64,000 nucleotides of DNA from JASLDZ01 sp964242625 (GTDB lineage Bacteria; Pseudomonadota; Alphaproteobacteria; Caulobacterales; Caulobacteraceae), in the NCBI GenBank assembly GCA_964242625.1, contig CAXTAO010000002.1, positions 62,001 to 126,000 on the forward strand, in the 5' to 3' direction. Numbering within the stretch: position 1 is the first letter of the stretch; each line of letters begins with the position of its first letter. The notes under the pieces were generated by a model. The model ran no database searches, was not told the origin of the DNA, and was given only the letters and a program-made list of their open reading frames with translations. The position numbers and the translations under genes are program-made. Shown here in pieces: positions 27,251 through 35,564 of this stretch.

Positions 27251-27821
27251 GCTCTAATGCCGTCGCGCAAGCCCATTGCCGATCAGCTTCGGTAATCTCT
27301 TCAGGTAAGAGGCGCAAGGCGGTGAAGTACGGAAGCGGCTCACCCATCTCCGCAGATGCCCATGCGTATTCGTGACTTAAATCACTCATCTGCCGCGCAC
27401 TTTGTCCGCAAACAAAGTCGCCCATCTCTGACAGCAAACCGGACTCGTAGTCGCTTAAGTGAGTTCCCTGAAATGGGCGGCTGGCATAGTAAAATTTCTT
27501 ATAGAAGCCGTAGTAAGGGCGCTCTTCAACGGCGATCTTGCCTTCGCTCACCAATTGCCTAATTGCCCAGGTAAGGTGTCTGGAAGTAGGTCCAAACTTT
27601 TGCTTTAGATATTCATCGCCTGTAATCGGCTTCCCTTCGTCGACGTACGCCAGCATGTCGGCGAAGTAGAGCGCCTTGTGGAGCTTGACATTACCCAGCT
27701 CGTCAGGCGGGCACCGTGCAATTAGCAGCCACACCGCTTCAAGAAGCTTGTCCCGATCGAACTGGACGGCTGCTGTTCGCACACGAAGCTCCGAATCGGA
27801 GTTGACTCGCGTGATCTTCAC
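27213..27821 (-). CDS. Panacea-domain (SocA/DUF4065) antitoxin
   Basis: 202 residues from a GTG at 27821. A second GTG at 27782 (giving 189 residues) follows GGAG at six bases and is equally plausible. The Panacea core covers about residues 22-180: VKLHKALYFADMLAYVDEGK, PITGDEYLKQKFGP, then LSDYESGLLSEM and LSHEYAWASAEMGEPLPYF. SocA of Caulobacter delivers its toxin SocB to ClpXP; other Panacea proteins neutralise unrelated toxins directly. Genes on both sides are co-directional (fabB) or convergent (dapD), and the low GC marks the pair as an insertion. The antitoxin-first order and overlap with the toxin frame favour translational coupling. Confidence 0.85.
   Translation of the reverse strand: MKITRVNSDSELRVRTAAVQFDRDKLLEAVWLLIARCPPDELGNVKLHKALYFADMLAYVDEGKPITGDEYLKQKFGPTSRHLTWAIRQLVSEGKIAVEERPYYGFYKKFYYASRPFQGTHLSDYESGLLSEMGDFVCGQSARQMSDLSHEYAWASAEMGEPLPYFTALRLLPEEITEADRQWACATALEHASSGLGQSPTI
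27789..27801 (-). promoter_or_regulatory. Palindrome at the antitoxin start, possible autoregulatory operator
   Basis: Perfect palindrome CTCCGAWTCGGAG between the two possible GTG starts, 22 bp downstream of TTGACC (27823-27828 on the minus strand), which could be a -35 element. It might be an operator bound by the antitoxin. Its right arm also supplies the GGAG ribosome site of the shorter start. Confidence 0.35.
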
Positions 27822-27895
27822 AGGTCAACAGGAACAATAGGAGAACGTCCCTAGCCGCCTGAGTCGCGGCTGTCAAGCCCGTGGATGTTGTCGGC

Positions 27896-29140
27896 CTACT
27901 CCGCCCGGTCGAACACCAGGGTGGCGTTGGTGCCTCCGAAGCCGAAGCTGTTGCTCATCACCGCGCCGACCTCGCCGTCGCGGCGGGCGCGCAGGATGGG
28001 TAGGCCCTCGAACGCGGGGTCGAGCTGGTCGATGTGGGCGCTCTCGGCCAGGAAGCCCGCCCGCATCATGAGGAGGCTGTAGATCGCCTCCTGCGCGCCC
28101 GCCGCGCCCAGGCTGTGGCCGGTGAGCGACTTGGTCGACGAGATGGCGGGGATGGCGCCCGCGCGCCACACCTCGCGCACCGCCTCCATCTCCTTGGCGT
28201 CGCCCACCTCGGTGGCGGTGCCGTGGGGGTTGAGGTAGTCGATCCGCCGCCCGCCCGCCCCGTCCAGCGCGAGCCTCATGCAGCGCACGGCGCCCTCGCC
28301 GGAGGGGGCCACCATGTCGAAGCCGTCGGAGGTGGCGGCGTAGCCCACGAGCTCGGCGTAGATCTTCGCGCCGCGCGCGCGGGCGTGCTCCAGCTCCTCC
28401 AGCACCACCATGCCCGCGCCGCCGGCGATGACGAAGCCGTCGCGCGCGGCGTCGTAGGCGCGGCTGGCGACGGCCGGGCGGTCGTTGAACCCCGAGCTCA
28501 TGGCGCCCATCGCGTCGAAGAGCACGCTAAGCGTCCAGTCCAGCTCCTCGCAGCCGCCGGCCAGCACCACGTCTTGCTTGCCGAGCTGGATCTGCTCGGC
28601 CCCCGCGCCGATGCAGTGGGCGCTGGTCGCGCAGGCCGACGAGATCGAATAGTTGACGCCGCGGATCTTGAACCAGGTGGCCAGGACCGCCGACGGGCCC
28701 GAGCACATCGCCTTGGGCACGGCGAAGGGGCCCACCCGCTTGGGCCCTTTCGTGCGCGTGGTCTCCGCCGCCTCGACGATGGTGCGGGTGGAGGGGCCGC
28801 CCGCCCCCACGATCACGCCGGTGCGCTCGTGGGAGACCTCGTGCGGCTCCAGCCCCGCATCGGCTATGGCCTCTTCGGTGGCGACGTGGGCGTAGGCCAG
28901 GCCGTCCGACAGGAAGCGCGCGGCGCGCCGGTCCACCCGCGGACGCCAGTCGAACGGCGCCGACGCCCCGCCCTCCCAGGTCTGAGGCGGGGCGTGCACC
29001 TGGCAGCGGAAGCCCAGCTCGCGGTAATCGGGCGCGGCCACGACGCCCGAGCGCGCCGCGCGCAGGGAGGCGGTCACCTCGTCGGCCGAGCAGCCGATGG
29101 GCGAGACGATGCCGATCCCCGTCACGGCGACACGCCGCAT
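27896..29140 (-). CDS. fabB: 3-oxoacyl-ACP synthase I (beta-ketoacyl-ACP synthase I)
   Basis: 414 residues from the ATG at 29140 (GGAGG seven bases upstream). Thiolase-fold condensing enzyme with the nucleophile cysteine in SISSACATSAHC (C170) and the two catalytic histidines in NPHGTATEVGD and KSLTGHSLGAAG. It elongates unsaturated acyl chains and works with FabA, encoded 45 bp upstream in the same direction. The pairing fits anaerobic-type unsaturated fatty acid synthesis. Confidence 0.95.
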   Translation of the reverse strand: MRRVAVTGIGIVSPIGCSADEVTASLRAARSGVVAAPDYRELGFRCQVHAPPQTWEGGASAPFDWRPRVDRRAARFLSDGLAYAHVATEEAIADAGLEPHEVSHERTGVIVGAGGPSTRTIVEAAETTRTKGPKRVGPFAVPKAMCSGPSAVLATWFKIRGVNYSISSACATSAHCIGAGAEQIQLGKQDVVLAGGCEELDWTLSVLFDAMGAMSSGFNDRPAVASRAYDAARDGFVIAGGAGMVVLEELEHARARGAKIYAELVGYAATSDGFDMVAPSGEGAVRCMRLALDGAGGRRIDYLNPHGTATEVGDAKEMEAVREVWRAGAIPAISSTKSLTGHSLGAAGAQEAIYSLLMMRAGFLAESAHIDQLDPAFEGLPILRARRDGEVGAVMSNSFGFGGTNATLVFDRAE

Positions 29141-29185
29141 GCCGCTTCCTCCATCCACCGTTTCGCGTCTGAAACGCCCGAGGTT

Positions 29186-29704
29186 CTAGGCGAGGTCCTC
29201 GGGTCGGAACAGGCCCACCCTCAGGTCGGCCGCCTCGTAGATCGGCTTGCCGTCCGCCTGCATCACCCCGTCGCCGATGCCCATGATCAGCTTGCGGTCG
29301 ATGATCCGCTTCATGTCGATGATGTAGGTGATGCGACTGACCTTCTGCGTCACCTGGCCGGTGAACTTCACCTCGCCGGCGTGGAGCGCGCGGCCGCGAC
29401 CGGGCTTGCCCGACCAGCCGACGAAGAAGCCGACCAGCTGCCACATGGCGTCGAGCCCGAGCGAACCCGGCATCACGGGGTCGCCCAGGAAGTGGCAGCC
29501 GAAGAACCACTGGTCGGGCCGGATATCCAGCTCGGCGCGGATGAAGCCGCGGCCGTACTTGCCGCCGTCGGCGGTGATCTCGGTGATCCGGTCCATCATC
29601 AGCATGGGCGGGGCCGGCAGCTGGGCGTTGCCGGGACCGAACATCTCGCCGCGGGCGCAGGCCAGGAGGTCGTCGAGGTCGTAGCTGGACTTCGGTTCGT
29701 GCAT
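29186..29704 (-). CDS. fabA: 3-hydroxydecanoyl-ACP dehydratase/isomerase
   Basis: 172 residues from the ATG at 29704 (MHEPKSSYDLDDLLACARGE). Hot-dog fold with the catalytic histidine in FGCHFLGDPVMPGSLGLD and the paired aspartate in GLDAMWQ. It dehydrates 3-hydroxydecanoyl-ACP and isomerises the product to cis-3-decenoyl-ACP, the branch point to unsaturated fatty acids. First gene of the fabA-fabB operon. Confidence 0.96.
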   Translation of the reverse strand: MHEPKSSYDLDDLLACARGEMFGPGNAQLPAPPMLMMDRITEITADGGKYGRGFIRAELDIRPDQWFFGCHFLGDPVMPGSLGLDAMWQLVGFFVGWSGKPGRGRALHAGEVKFTGQVTQKVSRITYIIDMKRIIDRKLIMGIGDGVMQADGKPIYEAADLRVGLFRPEDLA

Positions 29705-29800
29705 GCGGGCTGCGGCTCGAGGCTCCTGCGGCGCGCGAGGGCGGCCGATGTCGTGGTCCCGCGCTACCACGCGGGCGCCCCGCGCCTCAACCGGGCGCCG

Positions 29801-30394
29801 TCAGGGGCACGCGCGCGTAGGCTGCAGCCCCCAGAGCTCGGAGGCGGGGGCCCAGCCGGACACCTTGTCGGCGGTGACGCGGCACCATCCCCCCTGGCAG
29901 CCGACAAGGGCGGCGGTGGCGCGGCCCGCCAGCGCGGCGGTCACCCGCGCGTCTGCGGTCGGGCGGGCGTGCAGGGGCAGCGGCGAGGGCGCGACCCGCA
30001 TCACCCGCGCCGTCTCGGCGGTGGTGCGCCTGTGCACCCAGGCCACGGCGCCGTCGGGATCGCACACGCGCCGCCAGTCGACCGTCTCGGCGATCACCTG
30101 CAGGGGGAGGCCCCGCGCATGGTAGGTCCACACGGTGGCGTAGTCGTCGCCCGGCCCCGCGCGGGCGTTCACCGTCTCGAACTTGGTGGCGACATAGCGC
30201 GGCACGGCCAAGCCCGAGGGGGTATCGCGCGCGCCCGCGTCCGCCGCGCCGCCCGGCTTGTGGCGTCCGCAGCCGGCGAGCAGGAGCGCCGCGATCACGA
30301 GCCCCTGCCATTGGCCCGCCGGACGTGAGCGCCTAGACGGGAACGCCCCGGGCCTCGCCAGCCCCTCGTTCCCCGCCCGCGTCGCGTCGCCCAT
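29801..30394 (-). CDS. Bacterial SH3-domain lipoprotein
   Basis: 197 residues from the ATG at 30394. A basic N-terminal region leads to a hydrophobic stretch with lipobox (LVIAALLLAGC), predicting an inner- or outer-membrane-anchored lipoprotein. Two SH3-like segments follow (TKFETVNARAGPGDDYATVW with VDWRRVCDPDG, then PLHARPTADARVTAALAGRA with GGWCRVTADKVSGW). Such proteins are thought to bind peptidoglycan or envelope proteins. Its start lies back to back with the AsmA-like gene, 48 bp away. Confidence 0.8.
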   Translation of the reverse strand: MGDATRAGNEGLARPGAFPSRRSRPAGQWQGLVIAALLLAGCGRHKPGGAADAGARDTPSGLAVPRYVATKFETVNARAGPGDDYATVWTYHARGLPLQVIAETVDWRRVCDPDGAVAWVHRRTTAETARVMRVAPSPLPLHARPTADARVTAALAGRATAALVGCQGGWCRVTADKVSGWAPASELWGLQPTRACP

Positions 30395-30442
30395 GGCCTC
30401 CACCAACCCCAAACCGACCCGCTCGCGCAAGCCGGTGGCGCC

Positions 30443-32323
30443 TTGAGCGGCCCCGCCGGGCCGGACGACGCGCCCGCGCCGCATCCCGCCGCGGCGTCGT
30501 CCTGGCCGCGCCGGCTCGGGTGGGCGGCGGCGGGCCTCCTCCTCGCTCTCCTTCTGCTCGGCGGTGGCGTCATCCTGGCGCGCGCGCCGGGGGTGGCGGC
30601 GGGGTGGCTCTCCGCGCGCCTGCACCGCCATGTGCGCTTCGATGGCGGCGTCTCGGTGCGGCCGACGCTGCAGGGCGTGGAGCTGTCCTTCCGCGACGGC
30701 CACGTCGGGCGGCCCGCATGGGCCGGGCCGGGCGACGCCCTGGCGGCGCAGGCCGGCCGCGTCCGCTTCGCCTGGACCTCCGTCCTGCACCTCACCCCCG
30801 TAGCGGCGAGCGTGGAGCTGGACCACCCGGTCCTCCTCCTCACCCGCGACCTGCAGGGCCGCCCCGACTGGTTCTCCGGCCCGGACGCGCGCGAGCTGTC
30901 GCAGCCGATCGTCGTGCGCCGGTTGCGGATAACCGGCGGGCGGCTCGTCTACGTCGACCTGCAGGGTCAGACGCGGCTGGAGGCGCAGGTCAGCGCCGAC
31001 CCCGACGCTGCGGACGGGCTGGGTCTCCACGTCGACGGCGCGGGCTCCGCGCCCGGCGGCCCGTGGCGAGTGACGTTCCGGGCCCCGGCGCGGCGGATCG
31101 GCGAGCGCGGCGACCTGCCGCTGCGGCTCACCCTCGCCCAGGCGGGCTCGCGCCTCCTGTTCCGCGGCGTCCTGCCGGGCGCGCTGGACGTCGGCCGGCT
31201 GTCGGGAGTGATCGAAGGCGAGGGGGCCGACCTGCACGACCTCGCCCAGCTCACCCACGTGCCCTTCCCGCACACCGCGCCCTACCGGCTGCAGGGCCGC
31301 CTGCGCCGCGAGGGGCCGGCGTTCCACCTCGAGGGCCTGCAAGGGCGCACCGGGTCGACGCCGGTGGCGGGCGCGATCACCGTGCGGCAGGACGGCGACG
31401 GGCGTCGGCTAGACGGCGCCTTCACCACTCCCGACCTCTCGCTGGGCGACCTCCTCGTCTTGGTGAGCGGCGGACGGGCCGGCACGGGCCGTCCGCCCGC
31501 CGCGGGGCCGAAGCGGTTGATACCGGACGCAGGGGTCAACGCGGTCCGGCTGCGGACGCTGAACGGCGTTGTGACGCTAGACGCCGCCGCGGTGCGCCCG
31601 ACGGGCGGCATGGCGGTGCGTCGCCTGTCGCTGCGCGCCACCTTCGACCATGGGCGGATCGCCGCCGCGCCGCTCGTGCTCAACCTGCCGCACGGGCGGA
31701 CGGTGTGGAACCTGGGCCTCGACGTGCGCCGCCTGCAGCCCACGATCTCGCTCGATCTGCAGCTGCAGGGCGCGCCGACCACCGAACTCCTCGGCGCGGC
31801 CGGGGCGCGGGCGCCGGTTCGCGCGGTGCTGGACGGGCGGGTGCGCCTGCGGGGGACCGGGCCCACGCTGCACGCCGCCGCCGCCCACGCGTCGGGCGAC
31901 GCGCGCTTGTCGGCGCGGGGCGGCACGCTCGGCCGCATCCAGGCCGAGGTCCTGGGGGGCGATCTCCGCGGCGCCTTCGCGGGCCTCCTCAGCCACGACC
32001 GCGCGACGGCGCCGCTCCTGTGCCTGCAGGCCGATTTCGACGCGGAGAACGGCCAGGCCTGGGCGCGCCGCCTCGTCTTCGCCACCCCCGCGGGCACGGT
32101 CACCGGGCGCGGCTCGCTCGACCTCGGGGCGGAGACGGTGGACCTCGTGCTGACCGGCGAGCCCGCGCATCCGGGGCTCTCGCGTCCGGGAGGCTACGTC
32201 AGCCTGCAGGGTCCGCTGGCGCACCCGCGCGCCGCCTTCCACGCGGGCGGCGTCCTGGGCGTCCTGCGCTCCCTGCTGTCGCTGGCCCCGGCGCCCGGTC
32301 CGGTGCGCTTGCCGACCTGCTGA
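30443..32323 (+). CDS. AsmA-like protein
   Basis: 626 residues from a TTG at 30443, with no better start before the first helix (LGWAAAGLLLALLLLGGG). The long periplasmic beta-rich region follows the AsmA pattern: a start like LHRHVRFDGGVSVRPTLQG, then repeated short amphipathic strands, and a C-terminal block with GTVTGRGSLDLGAETVDLVL and LSRPGGYVSLQGPLAHPRAA. AsmA-clan proteins are proposed lipid carriers between inner and outer membrane, or outer-membrane assembly factors. The role here is by family only. Confidence 0.8.
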   Translation: MSGPAGPDDAPAPHPAAASSWPRRLGWAAAGLLLALLLLGGGVILARAPGVAAGWLSARLHRHVRFDGGVSVRPTLQGVELSFRDGHVGRPAWAGPGDALAAQAGRVRFAWTSVLHLTPVAASVELDHPVLLLTRDLQGRPDWFSGPDARELSQPIVVRRLRITGGRLVYVDLQGQTRLEAQVSADPDAADGLGLHVDGAGSAPGGPWRVTFRAPARRIGERGDLPLRLTLAQAGSRLLFRGVLPGALDVGRLSGVIEGEGADLHDLAQLTHVPFPHTAPYRLQGRLRREGPAFHLEGLQGRTGSTPVAGAITVRQDGDGRRLDGAFTTPDLSLGDLLVLVSGGRAGTGRPPAAGPKRLIPDAGVNAVRLRTLNGVVTLDAAAVRPTGGMAVRRLSLRATFDHGRIAAAPLVLNLPHGRTVWNLGLDVRRLQPTISLDLQLQGAPTTELLGAAGARAPVRAVLDGRVRLRGTGPTLHAAAAHASGDARLSARGGTLGRIQAEVLGGDLRGAFAGLLSHDRATAPLLCLQADFDAENGQAWARRLVFATPAGTVTGRGSLDLGAETVDLVLTGEPAHPGLSRPGGYVSLQGPLAHPRAAFHAGGVLGVLRSLLSLAPAPGPVRLPTC

Positions 32324-32335
32324 GCGCCGCTCAGC
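32319..32335. terminator. Bidirectional hairpin between asmA-like gene and receiver
   Basis: Perfect GCTGAGC-GCC-GCTCAGC stem-loop that contains both convergent stop codons (TGA at 32321 on plus, TGA at 32333 on minus). It could stop transcription from both sides. Confidence 0.5.
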
Positions 32336-32711
32336 GCCCGACGGCGCGGGCGAGCGCAGTCGCCACGTCGTTCATCCCGAACGGCTTCTGCAGGGTGGGC
32401 CGCCCGCGGTGTCCCTCGGGCACGCCGGACTCGCCGTAGCCGGTGGCGAACACGAAGGGCAGGCCGCGCGCGGCGAGCGCCTCGGCCACCGGCGCGCTCG
32501 ACTGCGAGCCCAGGTTGACGTCGAGCACCGCCACGTCGATCGCCGCCTCCCGCGCGTGCTGGGCCGCCTCCGCCACGGTGGACGCCACCGCCGTCACCGT
32601 GCACCCGAGATCGCCCAGCATATCCTCAAGCAGCATGGCGACGAGCGCCTCGTCCTCCACCACCAGCACGCGGACGCCCTGGAGGGCCTGATCGGACTCG
32701 TCGGACATCAC
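32331..32711 (-). CDS. Stand-alone response-regulator receiver domain
   Basis: 126 residues, a single CheY-like receiver with no output domain. Acidic pocket in VLVVEDEALVAM, phospho-acceptor aspartate in VAVLDVNLGS, conserved Thr in FATGYGESG and Lys in LQKPFGMND. The GES-x-VPEGHR-x-RPTLQKPF ending is typical of Caulobacter and Sphingomonas receivers linked to HWE/HisKA_2 kinases. Its start overlaps the stop of the ELM1-like gene. Output is probably by protein-protein contact or as a phosphate sink. Confidence 0.9.
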   Translation of the reverse strand: MMSDESDQALQGVRVLVVEDEALVAMLLEDMLGDLGCTVTAVASTVAEAAQHAREAAIDVAVLDVNLGSQSSAPVAEALAARGLPFVFATGYGESGVPEGHRGRPTLQKPFGMNDVATALARAVGR

Positions 32712-33751
32712 GGGCGATCTCGGGCCGGCTCGGGGGAGGGGACGGCGCGCGCCGAGCGGCGATCGTTCCAGCGGCGCAGCACCTCCGCCGCCGCCCGCTC
32801 CGTCTCACGCAGCGGTTCGTACGTCCAGTGCTCCGGCGCGCCGCGCCAGGGACGGGCGGCGCCGCGGGCGAGGAGGTCGGCGTGGAAGCGGTCCTTGCGC
32901 GCCTGGCGGCCCTGCACCGGCGCGATCTGGACGGGGCGGCCGGTGGCGGCGGCCTCCGCCACCATGTTGATGCTGTCGGCGGTGACGAGGAAGCGGTCGG
33001 CGGCGGCCAGGAAGGCGAAGTAGGGGTTCTCGCCCTCGCCGTCCCAGATCCAGCCCGGCCGCCCCGCCAGCCGCGCGCGGATCAGCGCCTGCGCCTCCGG
33101 CGGGGTCCGGCGGGAGAAGGTTAGGACAAACGACCCGCCCTCGATGTCCAGGATCGTCCCCACCGCGTCGGCCAGCGCCAGGGCGGCCTTCGGGGGCAGG
33201 TCGAAGGCGCGCGAGCGCCCGCCGACCAGGACGGCGGTGAGCGGGCGCGGCAGGGCGTCCAGCCGCTCGGCGAAGCGCGCGCGCTCCGCGGCGAGCCGCT
33301 CCGGCGTGGCCCGGTGCGGCGCGCCGACGATGGGGAGGACGTTGGGACCGCTCAGCCGGTCGTGGCTCGGCGGGACCACGAGGTCGAACAGGCGCGGCGG
33401 GCGGAGCGGGTCCTGCACCTGCACGACGAAGGTGCATCCGCGGGACCAGCGGCGCACGGCGATGGAGGCGGGGATGGAGGCGCGCCCACACCCCACCCAG
33501 ATGTCGGGCCAGGGCGGCCGCAGCGGGTCCGACCGCGGGTCGAGCGCCAGCCGCGCGGAGAGCGCCAGGCGGGTGGGCAGGCGCGCCAGTCCGGGCCGCC
33601 ACCGCACACGGCGGGGGGAGACCTCCGCAGAGCCCGGATGGTCGGCGGCGATCGCCTCCGCCAGCCCCAGAGCCTGCGCCTCGATCCCGGCCCGGCCGTC
33701 CGACACCGCCCAGATCGTGAGCGGCGCGGCGGCGTCAACTGTCAGATCCAC
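32708..33751 (-). CDS. ELM1-like (mitochondrial fission ELM1/DUF1022) protein
   Basis: 347 residues from a GTG that overlaps the greA end by 10 bp. Characteristic pattern: IWAVSDGRAGIEAQALGLAE at the N-terminus, then GCGRASIPASIAVRRWSRG, VQVQDPLRPPRLFDLVVPP and the C-terminal DRFLVTADSINMVAEAAATG. The fold resembles GT-B glycosyltransferases. Bacterial members are often near lipid A or envelope genes, and their activity is not established. Translationally coupled to greA and the receiver. Confidence 0.85.
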   Translation of the reverse strand: MDLTVDAAAPLTIWAVSDGRAGIEAQALGLAEAIAADHPGSAEVSPRRVRWRPGLARLPTRLALSARLALDPRSDPLRPPWPDIWVGCGRASIPASIAVRRWSRGCTFVVQVQDPLRPPRLFDLVVPPSHDRLSGPNVLPIVGAPHRATPERLAAERARFAERLDALPRPLTAVLVGGRSRAFDLPPKAALALADAVGTILDIEGGSFVLTFSRRTPPEAQALIRARLAGRPGWIWDGEGENPYFAFLAAADRFLVTADSINMVAEAAATGRPVQIAPVQGRQARKDRFHADLLARGAARPWRGAPEHWTYEPLRETERAAAEVLRRWNDRRSARAVPSPEPARDRP

Positions 33752-34215
33752 TCGACCTTGAGGATCTCGTAGGACTTGCCGCCGCCCGGGGTGGTGACCT
33801 CGACCACGTCGCCGGGAGACTTACCGATCATGCCGCGCGCGAGCGGCGAGGTCAGCGACAACCGGCCCTGCTTCACGTCGGCCTCGTGCTCGCCCACGAT
33901 CTGGTAGCGCGCCTCGTCCTCCGTATCCTCGTCGACCACCGTCACGGTGGCGCCGAACTTCACCTGCTTGCCGGAGAGCTTCGACACGTCGATCACCTGA
34001 GCGCGGCTGATCCGGTCCTCGATCTCGGCGATGCGGCCCTCGATCCAGCCCTGCCGCTCCTTGGCGGCGTGGTACTCGGCGTTCTCCGACAGATCGCCGT
34101 GACTGCGGGCCTCGGAGATCGCGGCGATCACGGCGGGCCGCTCGATCGACTTCAGCCGCTTCAACTCTTCGTCGAGGACGGCGTAGCCGCCCCCGGTCAT
34201 CGGAACCTTTTCCAT
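33742..34215 (-). CDS. greA: Transcription elongation factor GreA
   Basis: 157 residues, the family length. The coiled coil carries the acidic tip (ARSHGDLSENAEYHAAKERQ), and the C-terminal FKBP-like domain is intact (LTSPLARGMIGKSPGDVVEV). It stimulates transcript cleavage by backtracked RNA polymerase. It lies downstream of carB, the membrane protein and the GST gene on the same strand. Confidence 0.97.
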   Translation of the reverse strand: MEKVPMTGGGYAVLDEELKRLKSIERPAVIAAISEARSHGDLSENAEYHAAKERQGWIEGRIAEIEDRISRAQVIDVSKLSGKQVKFGATVTVVDEDTEDEARYQIVGEHEADVKQGRLSLTSPLARGMIGKSPGDVVEVTTPGGGKSYEILKVEWI

Positions 34216-34332
34216 ACGCCTCGGGCAGTCCGGTTCGGAGGGATCATTCCCGCGCGGGCGCGCGGAAGGCGGAGGAGTATGTGTACGGGCGCGGCGGACT
34301 TCAAGCGCGCCGCCGCCTGCGCTGCGCCCGGG

Positions 34333-35001
34333 TCAGGCGTAGGCGTAGGCGCCCCCGCGCTCCAGGGCCCGCTGGTAGGCCGGGCGGGCGTGGACGCGTT
34401 CGAGCCAGCCGGTGCACAGCGGGCGGCCCTGCGCCAGCCCCGCGCGGGAGGCGGCCGCCTCGAGCGGGAAGCTCATCATCACGTCCGCGGCGGAGAAGCC
34501 CGGCCCGGCGAACCAGCCCGTCTGCGCGAGCGACTTCTCCCACCAGTCCATGTGCAGGCGCAGCTGAGGGTCGACGAAGCCCGACTGCGCGCGCGCCGCC
34601 ACGCTCTGCACCAGCGGCCGCAGCAGCGCCGGCGCGCGGCGCGGCATGACGGAGAACACGAGCTTCATCACGAGCGGCGGCATGGCCGAGCCCTCGGCGT
34701 AGTGCAGCCAATAGCTCCACCGCACGCGCGCAGCCGCGTCGGCCGGCGGGGCGAGGGCGCTGTCGGTCCCCGCCCGTGCGCACAGGTGTTCGACGATGGC
34801 GCCCGTCTCGGCCACGACCAGCCCCGCGTCGTCGATCACCGGCGACTTGCCGAGCGGGTGCACCTGCCTGAGCTCCGGCGGCGCCAGGAGGGTGGCCGGG
34901 TCCCGCGCATAGCGCCTGACCTCGTAGGCGAGCCCCAGCTCCTCCAGAAGCCACAGCACGCGCTGCGACCGCGAGTTCTCCAGGTGGTGGACGGTGATCA
35001 T
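34333..35001 (-). CDS. Glutathione S-transferase family protein
   Basis: 222 residues from the ATG at 35001. The N-terminal thioredoxin-like half has ITVHHLENSRSQRVLWLLEE (the SRS catalytic-serine region), the cis-proline KSPVIDD and the glutathione-binding ETGAIVEHLC. The C-terminal half is helical (WFAGPGFSAADVMMSFPLEA). The substrate is unknown. The 117 bp up to greA contain a GC-rich hairpin but no clear promoter. Confidence 0.9.
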   Translation of the reverse strand: MITVHHLENSRSQRVLWLLEELGLAYEVRRYARDPATLLAPPELRQVHPLGKSPVIDDAGLVVAETGAIVEHLCARAGTDSALAPPADAAARVRWSYWLHYAEGSAMPPLVMKLVFSVMPRRAPALLRPLVQSVAARAQSGFVDPQLRLHMDWWEKSLAQTGWFAGPGFSAADVMMSFPLEAAASRAGLAQGRPLCTGWLERVHARPAYQRALERGGAYAYA

Positions 35002-35049
35002 GGGCGCGTCATAGCGCAAGCCGACGGGTTCGCGCGCTCGGGCCGCAGC

Positions 35050-35559
35050 TCACGCGGGTCTGCGCGCGGCGAGGAAGGTGACAAGGTCCCAGGCGTTTCG
35101 CACGGAGAGGAGGAGCAGGGCGGCGAGGATCAACCCCACCGTGTCGAACAGGGCGGCGCTGCGCCCGTCCAGCACCGCCAGGGCGGCGAGCAACGTAGCA
35201 TAGTGCGCGGCCGGCCCGAATGCGTAGCAAGGGCCGTCGGACCAGTGAGCGCCGGGGAAGGGGTTGGCCCGCAGCATCACCATCGAATGGTGCGCGCCGC
35301 GCACGAGGCCGCAGAGCGCCACGCCGCCCGCCAAGAGCTGGTAGGCGCGGCACGACAGGCCGGGCATGAGCCCCACCGCGCTCATCGCCAGCACCGCGCC
35401 GAAGTTGAACAGAGTGGGCGTGAGGAAATAGCGCTGGCCCCGCTCCGCCTTCTCGACGTCGCCCGAACGCGACAGGCTCGAGACGACGAAGAGGAGGCCG
35501 ATCAGCGTCGCGGCCGCCCCGCCCAGCATGAAGTAGAAGTTCGACCAGCCCTGGGGCAC
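35050..35559 (-). CDS. Four-helix membrane protein of unknown function
   Basis: 169 residues from a GTG five bases after the carB stop. About four to five hydrophobic segments: FYFMLGGAAATLIGLLFVV, LFNFGAVLAMSAVGLMPGL, AYQLLAGGVALCGLVRG and near the C-terminus LFDTVGLILAALLLLSV. Aromatic residues precede the first helix (WSNFYFM). I do not recognise a named family. Tight spacing after carB suggests co-transcription but no functional link is evident. Confidence 0.75.
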   Translation of the reverse strand: MPQGWSNFYFMLGGAAATLIGLLFVVSSLSRSGDVEKAERGQRYFLTPTLFNFGAVLAMSAVGLMPGLSCRAYQLLAGGVALCGLVRGAHHSMVMLRANPFPGAHWSDGPCYAFGPAAHYATLLAALAVLDGRSAALFDTVGLILAALLLLSVRNAWDLVTFLAARRPA

Positions 35560-35564
35560 GGGGG

